DNA of 64,000 bases from Calendula officinalis. Taxonomy: Eukaryota > Streptophyta > Magnoliopsida > Asterales > Asteraceae. Under the pieces are notes generated by a model. The model was given only the letters and a program-made list of their open reading frames with translations, ran no database searches and had not been told where the DNA came from. Numbering within the stretch: position 1 is the first letter of the stretch; each line of letters starts with the position of its first letter. The stretch is from positions 1,789,501 through 1,853,500 of the forward strand of contig OY970828.1 of NCBI GenBank assembly GCA_963853835.1. The letters run 5' to 3'. The position numbers and the translations under genes were made by a program. Below are positions 46,922 to 56,712 of the stretch, piece by piece.

Positions 46922-49099
46922 TAGAAAAAATGGCATACCACGTAAATAAATAACCCAGCCCATAAAAAGAAGCCCATTGGACAGAAAAAACATCATATAT
47001 TTTGAAGTTGGAATACCAATCTTTTAGTTATATCATATGTTTTGAAGTTTGAATATTAATTTTTTAGTTGAATGTTAAGTGTATGGTAAAAAATTTAATA
47101 GATTTGCAACTCAAAATAGATTTTAGAACTATTTGGATTTGTGTTTTTATTTTTTTATGTACATATATTTACATAATTAATTTATTCTAAATACTCAATA
47201 ATATTGTAATATTTGATCCGACAATTTCAACCTTTTACACAAATTGACTGGTTTAATTGAAAATTTTGAATCAATAAAACATAACACTGCAACACACAAA
47301 ACACCAAACATAATATCAGAGCTGTAACCATCAACACGTTTGGCTTTATTCTTATTATTATACTATTTTTTAAATTATTATTCCTTTTTTTTTTCAACGG
47401 CAGAAATACTTTAAAGCTAAAGAGACTTATATAATTTTATAGCTTAAAATGTTTATAATGAGGTAGTAAATTCAGTTTCTAGCGAGCCGTGGAGAATTTT
47501 GGTCACCTCATATTTATGATTTGTCAAAGTTTCATGGTTGTATTTACACCTAAATTATATAGTCACTTAGATATATTGATTATTAAAATGCATTTTTAAA
47601 CTTTCAGGAAATTTCACACTCATTTAGAGTGCCTTGTGTTTTTTTCTTTGATTTTGTAAACTTTATTTACGCTCGGTTTTATGACCCGTTTGTTGCTTTA
47701 AGCTCATTCAATATTCCGAGCCATATTTAAAATGTGTTTGTAAAATGAAATGATCAGTTGAAGATATTGTGAAAATTATTTTTTCTCTCCAAAATTGTTC
47801 TTCGTACTGAACAGATTTTGAAGGTTATTTCCACGGTATTTTCAAATTAACGTTGTTTTAATTAGATTATCCCGGTATTCGTTGAACCAATGAGTCTAAT
47901 ATATACTATCATTACTTAGTCTACTCCTTGACTTATACGCTTAGGCATAAGTTTGACAAATGTGCGAATAAAAACCCGTACAATAAATCTAATCCGACCC
48001 GTATTGTATTTTTGTCCGGGTGCAAATTAAGCCAGAGTTCAGTCTTGTTAGTAACGATTAACGATTACATGGTTAACAAAAACTAGATTATTGACACATG
48101 TAAAATGTGGGTAGCATAACGAAAGTCTGAGGGATTGGACTCTTGAATTTCTAATTCTTGATCAGGTTATCTTTTAGGTTGTTGTTCGGGATTTCAGGAT
48201 TTGGTCATTTACATTTTTGTCCTTAGACTATTGGCATCAACGTCTCTACCTCATCACTTTTGTCCCACAAAATTATGCATCACCTCCCCCTCAAAATTAT
48301 GTGAGAAAAATAGTTGCAATGATATAAGCATAACTTTTATTACGAATCTCGAATTCGAGTATATGTCCAACCAAATCGAAGCTTAAGACGGAACTACGTC
48401 CTGGTAAACAAGGGTAGAGGGTTTACAGAAATTTCGGGCCAAAAAATGCTGTATTTTTTAGAGTTATTTACATTTTAAAAATTTTTGTTTGACTTTGTTT
48501 TAATCATAATTTTCGGCGCGTATGTTTTTTTTTTTTTTTTTGCATCATTTGAAAATCTAGACCTTATTTAAGGTTTGTTTGACATACTCGAGGTTTCAAT
48601 TTATGATTTTGTGAAGTTTCTTTTCCTCATAAATTTATGTTCTTTGAGTTGTTCCTATTTGAAATTGAATCCACAATATTTGTTGAATTAACATAATTAT
48701 AGAATACATTATTCTAGATATTCTAACCATCTTTAAATGTTTTGAGGAAGAAATTTGGGCTTTGTTAAAATCTCCAAATCTTCCCTTAATCTTTTTTGGT
48801 TATTTAAGTAAAAAGAATTTTGAAATATATCGGTGGTGGGGTTAACTTTTTGTCATAAAAGTCAAGGGATAAAGAAAGGAACCACGATTTGGTTTTCGGT
48901 CAATATAAGCGGCTCTACAACAACCAATTTATTCCCTTTAGTCAACATGGGATGCAGAGAGCCAAGAAAAATACGGACATGGTCCCGTTATTAACATTAA
49001 AATTCCTTTCATAATCGACATTCGAATATATGCAATCCTCAAAGAAAACCTTCACCCATAATAATAAAACATCTATTCTTGAACTGAGGTTCTTGAAAG

Positions 49100-49602
49100 A
49101 GATGGTGATCTTAACGATCCGAGTCGAATGGAATAATTTAATCAGCTCGAACTTGAGCTCAAGCTCGAATAAGTTTAAAAAATTGTGCTCAATCTCAAAT
49201 ATTTATATAGACCTCAAGCTCGGTACTCGTTTATGATTCCATACATTCGGAAATAAACTAATTTACAAACTCGAAAATCTCGTTAATTACTCGACTCGTT
49301 AACACTCCTATTAATATATGTATATTTCTTGTACTTATTGTATCAACACTTGTACTTATTGTATATAATACTTGTTCGGCTAGTTCATATCGCCGGGTTT
49401 GTTCGGCTCGAGACTAGTAAACGAGCTATCGAACGAGCCGACTCAAGTATTCAATCATTAGGCTCGGCTCGTGAGATTAATCGAGTATTATTTTATGTTC
49501 GAGCTCGACTCGAGATCAAATTGTAATAGGCTCGAACCCGATATAAACGAGCTCGATCTCGAGTAGCTCGTTAAAAGCTCGACTCTTGAACACCCCTAAC
49601 CC
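49100..49602. repeat. hAT-type MITE fragments related to the copy E insertion
   Basis: GAGCTCGA/CTCGAGCT-rich sequence contains two end-like motifs, TTAACACTCCTAT near 49298 and TTGAACACCCCTAA near 49586-49600. The same vocabulary (GCTCGTTT, GAGCTCGAGTAGCTCG, CACCCCTA) makes up the MITE inside copy E at 50938-51409, so these are probably diverged relatives. Confidence 0.55.
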
Positions 49603-50269
49603 CCAGTGATAAGTGATAAAGATGATGAGACAGAGGGATGGTAGTGGGGCAGATACTCAATTTGTGTTGAAAAGAAAAGGATAAAAAGATAAGGAAATAC
49701 ACAAATGTGGACGAAGAAACTGAAAAATCAGGATTATATGGACGAAAAAACTGGAAAAGCATGTTTAAGAATAAAACGTTAAAGAAATGAAAAACCATAT
49801 GGCTAATTTCCAAAAATATCCCACGGTGGAGAATGGGAATAAACAGAACAACTCACGCGTTTGGCACGTGATGGATTTAACGGTACAAAATAGATGAAAT
49901 TAGACGGAAGGATAATATAATGAAAAATAAAGACCATCTATGTAAAAAGAAAAAAAGTTAAGGCCAAAAATGAAAAATTCGAAAATTTCAAGGACAATCT
50001 TTGTAATTTCCTCTAGAATAAAGATTTAGATATTTATGTAAAAGGATCAAGAAGAAACAACTTTATTTGAATTTGACATTCAAATCCACTCCTGTCTATT
50101 CTGTTAACGACTTTTGAACGTTCACGAAGTAAGTCAACCATTGTTGACCGATCATATTTATTAGGTTTAGCCAAAGTCTTTAATATGGTGGAATTTACTA
50201 ACTATTTTCCTAGTACTTAAGGATACAAAGATATTGTCCATCAACCACATACAAACTTCAACCTCATCA

Positions 50270-53200
50270 ATGGATTCCCTTTACAAATTCTTGTTTTCCT
50301 TCACCATCTTTTTTCAAGTATTACTCACTTCCGCAATCGAAGTAGACACAATACAAGTAAACCAAACCATTAGAGATGGCCAAACAATTGTTTCATCTCA
50401 AGAAAGCTTCGAGCTCGGGTTCTTTAGCCCTAGAAACACCTCGGAAAACCGATACTTAGCCATATGGTACAAACGATTAGCAACTGGCACCATTGTATGG
50501 GTCGCCAATAGAGAAACTCCGATAAAAAACAAATCCGGAGAGCTAATTCTCGACACCGATGGAGTTTTGGTGCTCCGAGACTCGGGAACAAAGGAAGTAT
50601 TTTGGAGGTCAACATCCTCAAAAATCACTAAAACTCCGGTGGCACGACTTTTGGAAAACGGGAATCTTATGGTTATCGATAGTGGCAACGAGCCGGAGGA
50701 TTATATTTGGCAAACTTTTGATAATCCCGGAGATACCGAACTACCCGAAATGAAGTTTGGAGGGAATTTCGAAAGGGGTATAGTGACAAATTTTACCTCA
50801 TGGAAGAGTATTGATGATCCTTCTCATGGTTTGATTACACTTTATATGGATTTTGATGGTCTTCCACAAATATTTCTAAGGAAAGGAGATGTGATTCAAA
50901 ACAGACTTGGATCATGGAATGGTATTGCATATACAGGTACGGGTGTAAATGAGCCGAGTTGAATCAAACCCGAGCTTGTTTAACTTTGAGAGCTCGAAAT
51001 TGGCTCGTTTCGAGCCTTATATGTAAAGCTCGAGCTCAGTTTGTTAACATTTTCCCAGCTCATCTCAGGCTCAGGCTCTGGGCCGGCTCAGTTAGGCTCG
51101 TTTAAGCTTAATTAGAAATATTTAATATATTACGTAAACATATCATTTTTTATATTATATTATATACATATATATGTATAATTTATACATAGATGCATAA
51201 TTTAATAACTATATAACATAGTTCGTTTAGGCCTGCGAGCCTAATTGAGATCTTTGTTTGAAGCTCGGGCTTAGACTCATTTAATAAATGAGATCTAAGT
51301 TAACCTCAAAGTTGGCTCATGCAAGCTTATTTAACTCGAGCTTTTATCGATCTTTAAACGAGCAGAGCTCGAGTAGCTCGCGAACAACTCGACTCACTTT
51401 CACCCCTATTATACAGGTAGACCAAATGTGAAGCAAAACCCGTTTTTTGAACTCGTATATGTTTCAAACGAAAAAGAGCTTTACACTAAATTCACTTTGA
51501 AGAACGATTCGGTTCTTAGTAAGCTGAGGCTAACTCCCGAAGGAAATCTGGATCGGTATATCTGGATTAACCGAACACAAGGATGGATCCTACTTTCAAC
51601 ACCAACATCGGATGTTTGTGCTCGATATTCGTTGTGTGGGATTTACGGAAGTTGCGAGATGGAAAAGTCTCCCCCATGTGGGTGTTTGAAAGGGTTTACA
51701 CCTAAAAGACAATATCAATGGGATTTGGCTGATTGGAGTGATGGATGTGAAAGAGAAATAAGGTTGGATTGTGGTATTAAAGAAGGGTTTAGGAAGTATT
51801 CATATATGAAATTACCCGACACCCGTAAATCGTGGTTTGATCGAATTATGAACATCGAACAATGTAAGGTGAAATGTAAAAGCGAGTGTAATTGCACTGC
51901 TTATGCGACTTTAGACATCAAATATGGTACAGGGTGTTTGTTATGGTACGATGAATTGATCGATTTGAGATCGTTTCCGGATGGTGCTGGACAAGATATA
52001 TACATACGAATGGCTGCCGCTGAATTAGGTAAAGTTCAATTTCATTAAGCCATCTGGTAAATGTTTACCCAATGAGGGATCGGACTTGTGACATCTAAAA
52101 AGTCATCTGATAGCCCTTACCACTAGACTATCACCAATGGTTTAGTGTACCACTAATACTTGTGTTAGTTAATGCATTTTTTATAGGGTACATATCCACT
52201 TAATTCTTAGAGTATATACCCACAAATTAATTAGATGATATAACCTTTCTAACTGTGGTATGTTTTTTGTATAGAAAAAGATATAGGGGTCTCCAAAAGC
52301 AAGAAAAAAATTACTACAATTGTGATCCTCTCTGTTATTGTTGGATTGGCAATTTCATTAGGATTGTGTTTCTTGATCTTTCTTAAGAGGAAAATGAAGC
52401 TAAACACAAAAGGTAATAAGTTTTAATCTATCAAGTTTAACCAAGTATTCTTCCTTTCAAATTTTGTTAATTTTCGTCATTCGTATCCAAACGTTACTCT
52501 CCACTTTATAGGGAATCTTGGTCCAGTTTCGGAAGATAACGTTTCAGACCTACCGTTGTTTGGCATGTCCACATTGCTTAGTGCAACCAACAACTTCTCG
52601 GACAATAACAAGCTTGGGGAGGGCGGTTTTGGACCCGTTTACAAGGTACTATAAAATCTTTGAAACTTAATAATCAAGATTTATTAACCACAAGGCGGTG
52701 TCCTAGTCGTAAGAAACTAGTCTCCATTGGTGGAAAAAAAATCAAGATTTATTTGTGCAAATTTAATTATGAGCTAGTAAATAAAGGAAATAACATGTAT
52801 GTGAATGTATGTTAAGGGACTTCTCGAGGATGGAAGTGAGATTGCTGTCAAGAGGCTTTCGTTAAGCTCGACTCAAGGAGATGAAGAGTTTAAGAACGAA
52901 ATGATCTTCATTTCGAAAGTTCAACATCGAAATCTTGTCAAGATTTTAGGATGTTGTATCGAAGGGGATGAAAAAATGTTGGTTTACGAGTACATGCCTA
53001 ACAAAGGCCTCGATTTGTTTCTATTTCGTAAGTTTAATATCATGGGTTAAGGATCTGATGAGAAGTTAATTGTACATGAGAAACATGAGAACCAAACTCG
53101 TCATTTTTAACTTGGTGTTTGTAGGTCACTTTTAATTTAGCAGAAGAATTTTACTTATTTGAATTTTTTTTAATAAAAAGGTCCTTTTTAAAACTTTATT

Positions 53201-54780
53201 CAAGGCTTTAAGGCCCAAACGTTATTGGACTGGCCTACTCTGCCCAAAAATCATTCACCAGCCAAACTAACACAAAATTAGTGAATCAATGATAAAAAAA
53301 ATAAATAAAAATTAATGGATTAGTTTTCTTCTCAAGTGTTTCTCACATATAATTAGTTTCTCATTTAATATCGTTCCAATATCATGTTGCATAAAGATAA
53401 ATTCAGTACCAGAAAACTAGCTAATGAATTAGCTCCTTTTTTTCTTTTCAGAAGAACCCAAAACAAAAATACTTGATTGGTCACAACGATTTCATATCAT
53501 CAATGGGATTGCTCGGGGCCTACTTTATCTTCATCAAGATTCTCGATTACGTATCATCCACCGGGACCTTAAAGCTGCAAATGTTTTACTCGATCACGAC
53601 ATGAACCCTAAGATATCAGATTTTGGCCTCGCGAGAGGCTTTGGAGGAAATGATACCGAAACGAATACAACTAGAGTGGTTGGAACATAGTAAGATTTTA
53701 TTAGGAGCACATTTAATGTATGTATAAATGTGATCATATCTAAATGTCTGATTTGTCTACTTGACCGACAATTTTACGCAGTGGATATATGTCTCCGGAG
53801 TATGCAGGGGACGGGGTCTTCTCTATAAAATCAGACGTATTTAGCTTTGGTGTTTTAGTTTTGGAGATTGTCAGTGGAAAGAAAAACAGACGATTCTTTC
53901 ATCAAGCTCACGATGACAATCTTCTTGGACATGTAAGATATATAACTAAAGGGAAGTGGTTTTTACACCACAAAAATTATATCACATATCACAATCTATG
54001 TATTGGTATACATGTACAGTAGGGGTGAGCGCTAGGGGTGAGCATTTGGGCTGAAAAAATCAAACCGAAACCGATAGAAACAAAACAGATAATGATGAAT
54101 TTTTAAAGCTGAAAACCGAACCGATTGCATGTTTTCGGTTTTGGTTCTATTCGGTCTGATTTCAGTTTTGTTAGCCCAATTGCTCACCCCTATCAGAGGA
54201 CCGGATCAGACCTGACCGAACCGAAAATCATGAAACTACAAAACCAAATACCGAACCAATTGCATGATTTTGATTTCGGTTTGATTGTTTTTCGAATAGG
54301 TTCGGTCTTTTAGGACCAAATACTCTCCCCTATTGTACAATCTGCTTTAAGACTAGTCAACTGTGGCGAGTGGGATAGTTGTTGCGGTGTCTAAACTAAA
54401 TATTTCATTTTTTGAGTGCGGAATAAGTTGATTTCTCATCATGATGTATCTTTTAACTAACCCATCTTTAGGCATGGAGACTTTACAATGAAGGAAAGAA
54501 GACTTTGGAACTTGTAGATGAATCATTACTAGAGTCAAGTGACATGTTTGAAATATTGCGGTCGATCCACGTGGCATTGTTATGTGTTCAACATAGCCCG
54601 GAAGATAGACCGGATATGTCTTTGGTGGTTATGATGTTGAGTAGTGAGGGCCGATTACCGGAACCTAGACAACCTGGTTTTTATATGGATGATGAGAAGT
54701 TCGGTCCCGAGAGTTCATATAGCATGCGAACACAAATTTCCAACAATAATGTCAGTATTACACGTCTCGAACCTAGATAG
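50270..54780 (+). CDS. Copy E: G-type lectin S-receptor-like kinase with MITE-derived extra intron
   Basis: The proposed exons are 50270-50936, 51417-52028, 52275-52412, 52512-52645, 52817-53027, 53452-53689, 53782-53932 and 54472-54780 (2,460 bp, 819 aa plus stop). The first intron is not present in the other copies: it is a hAT-like MITE plus one target duplication, and removing GT 50937 to AG 51416 rejoins codon 223 as Gly in AYTG-RPNVKQ, matching copy D (SFTGRP). Otherwise the domains are signal peptide, B-lectin, S-locus/EGF-like (CARYSLCGIYGSCEMEKSP), PAN and a membrane span at about 440-462. The kinase has LGEGGFGPVYK, Lys529, HRD 624-626, DFG 644-646 and SPEYA. If the MITE is not spliced, translation stops at NEPS in the insertion. 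The ATG at 50270 is the first that starts the signal peptide. Confidence 0.85.
50938..51409 (+). mobile_element. hAT-like MITE (472 bp) in copy E exon 1
   Basis: Ends TACGGGTGTAAATGAG and GACTCACTTTCACCCCTAT are imperfect inverted repeats. The 8-bp target duplication tatacagg flanks it (50930-50937 and 51410-51417). No coding capacity. The duplicated ACAGG supplies AG/G at one end and G/GT at the other, giving donor CAG-GTACGG and acceptor TTATACAG-G. Confidence 0.85.
52045..52140 (-). mobile_element. Probable tRNA-derived SINE in an intron of copy E
   Basis: On the minus strand TAGTCTAGTGGTAAGGG matches an A box and AAGTCCGATCCC a weak B box. It lies in the intron before the transmembrane exon. 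Confidence 0.45.
52680..52742 (+). mobile_element. Truncated SINE-like fragment in an intron of copy E
   Basis: GGCGGTGTCCTAGTCGTAAG resembles an A-box region of a tRNA-derived SINE and ends in a short A run; no B box follows. Confidence 0.35.
54020..54332. mobile_element. hAT-type MITE with a nested or duplicated copy, intron of copy E
   Basis: The outer ends TAGGGGTGAGC (54020) and CTCTCCCCTA (54332) are flanked by similar TGTACA sequences, as expected for an 8-bp duplication. A second pair of ends, TAGGGGTGAGCATTTGGGCT (54033) and AGCCCAATTGCTCACCCCTA (to 54192), lies inside. The interior is built from AACCGAA/TTCGGTT phrases. Confidence 0.7.
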
Positions 54781-56171
54781 AAAGTATATTCTACATGTCA
54801 ATTTATGTCGATGTATTCTTTTTAATGTCTCAAAATTATTGTCAACTTGGAAATTTCACCTATCATAAATCACAGTTATGTGGTAAAGATAAAATTCTAT
54901 TGGTTGCACAATGTAATAAATACGTTTTTATTAAACTGTGTGATTCTTATATGTAGACAATGATTTTAAATATCAATTAATACTCTTCCAACACATGTAT
55001 TCTTTATATCATATCAATTTATGTATGATTACCAGTATACTGCAACTATTAATTACTCAATCTATGGTGCTTACAATTCAATTGAAGAATCATCATCTTC
55101 ACCATTCAATTGGTGGAAATCAATTCCAGAATTCAATTCCCCAGAATTTCTTAAATTTAACGGAACTATAAAGCCATTTTGATAGGGATTGAAGAATATT
55201 GACCAAATTCACCCCAAATATGACTTCAAAAATTGTTCATTAGATGAAGTTTTCCTCCTTTTATGCCTTGATTGTTGGGGTTAAAATTCCCTGCAATTGA
55301 GAGTTGTACAATGTTCTTCCATACAAGCTTCCAAAGTACAACATGTTACTATATTTTTTGATGAATGATAGAATTGCAATTAAATTTTAAAAGTTTTACC
55401 ATTTGTGCAATTCTATTTAAAAATCGGGGATTATACGCAGTAAAAATTAAAATTTATATGGTCTCCAGGAATATATTTTCATTGAACATTTTATAAGCTT
55501 TTGCTGACTTTTTCTCCTCTTGTGTTTTTCCTGACTTTGTAAAAGCCACCTAATGCTGGTTTACAGCAGCCACTCCCTATCAAGCCAACTAATTACTTAA
55601 ATATATAAATAGATAAATAATATTAGAAGTGGGATCCTGTGAGGACTCAAAAAACAGTGAGGACCCGTGAGAACACCTCAAAAAAATTCCAAACAATTCC
55701 GAAAAAAATATATATAACTCCTCATAATTATTACTACATTTGACCAAAATAATATTTTGAAAAAAAAATTATGATCTACATTTTTTTAGGATCATAATAA
55801 TGATCCATATTTTTTTTTGGATCAAAATTATGATCCATATTTATATTTTTTTGTGGATCAAAACTTTGATCCATATTTATATTTTTTTTGGATCTTATAG
55901 GCTGCGATTTTTATGTTTAAGAAAGATATTTTTTTGAAAAAAGTTTGTTTTGGATCATTTTCGGAGTTTTTTTTTGAGTTTTCGCAGTCCTCACCGGTTT
56001 TTAAGTCCTTATCGGATCCAGACCCAATTATATTATATGCAACAATCTATATGAATCCTCTATTTGCATGTTACATCGTTTGTATTTTTATTACAATTTT
56101 ATATACATCATTAACTAATAATCATTTTATTATATAATTATATTACTTTAATCAGAGACATAACTAACATA
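54781..56171. other. Spacer downstream of copy E
   Basis: No gene is supported. At about 54815-54975 there is a diverged relative of the 196-bp MITE of copy B intron 3. Near 55082-55175 AATTCAATTG/GAATTCAATTCC phrases recur. A GGATCC-ended repeat occupies 55629-56024. Confidence 0.45.
55629..56024. repeat. GGATCC-ended foldback repeat, copy 2 (inverted)
   Basis: The left end is GTGGGATCCTGTGAGGACTC. The right end, read on the minus strand, is GTCTGGATCCGATAAGGACT. CGCAGTCCTCACCGG near the right end is the complement of the left end of the copy at 36726, so the two are in opposite orientation. The middle has repeated GGATCA/TGATCC units and A/T runs. Confidence 0.65.
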
Positions 56172-56216
56172 CTTCATCCATATCAAAATAAGTGACACAC
56201 TTTCTATTTTGTGGTG
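56172..56216. mobile_element. Left end of a Stowaway-like MITE split by the second Sirevirus-like element
   Basis: CTTCATCCATATCAAAATAA, preceded by TA, matches the 312-bp family, and the next 25 bp match copy 4 (46610). The sequence is then cut at 56216 by the LTR; the other half would lie beyond the window. Confidence 0.75.
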
Positions 56217-56677
56217 TGTCAGGATCGAATAACCAAACAAGTTATTATAAACCCAGATCTACTAACACAAGAAGTTACAGCGGATTAACACTTATGTTAT
56301 TAGATTAAGAACAATGTAAACTGTAATTGAATAAGAACAATACGATGAACACAGTTTATCACAAAAAGCTTCAATGTATTAATTCGTTTTATCAATACAC
56401 GTATGTTTACAATTCATAAGGAACTATATATAATAATCCTTGAAGCCTAAACTTTTACCCTAGTTATTATAGGACTCGATTACAATTGAATTACATAAAG
56501 ATTTACATACTATAACTAACTCTACTAAAATCTCGAACACGATCAGCTCTAAATATAACATCAGTAGTAAACTTGATCAGTAGTATTTTGCCTTTAGCAG
56601 TAGTAACTCGAGATCAGTAGTAACTTCCTTCTTCAGTAGTAATTCAATTTCAGTAGTAGATCATCTGTGTTCCAACA
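56217..56677 (-). repeat. 3' LTR of the second Sirevirus-like element
   Basis: This 461-bp repeat starts TGTTGGAACACAGATG and ends GATCCTGACA on the element strand. It keeps the TACTACTG cluster (56565-56665) and the TATATATAG box. The preceding polypurine tract is AGGGGAGAT. Confidence 0.9.
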
Positions 56678-56712
56678 ATCTCCCCTAAACTTATTAATTC
56701 ATTTTGAATTAA

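Larger units (their letters stand above)
46418..50269. other. Head-to-head spacer between copies D and E
   Basis: This divergent intergenic region (3.85 kb) should contain the promoters of both D and E. It holds a MITE at 46610-46921, a poly-T bounded CAACGGCAGAAATACTT phrase near 47396 (retroposon tail-like), and hAT-MITE fragments at about 49100-49600. No gene is supported. A short frame at 48201-48386 has no domain. Confidence 0.45.

Noticed and set aside
50234..50269. Upstream extension of copy E starting MSINHIQ
   Set aside because: The first codon is TTG; the ATG at 50270 is the natural start of the signal peptide.
1..54780. The cluster as a self-incompatibility S-locus
   Set aside because: The kinases resemble the At4g27290-type S-domain subfamily rather than SRK, no SCR/SP11-like small cysteine-rich gene was found beside them, and several tandem copies argue against it.
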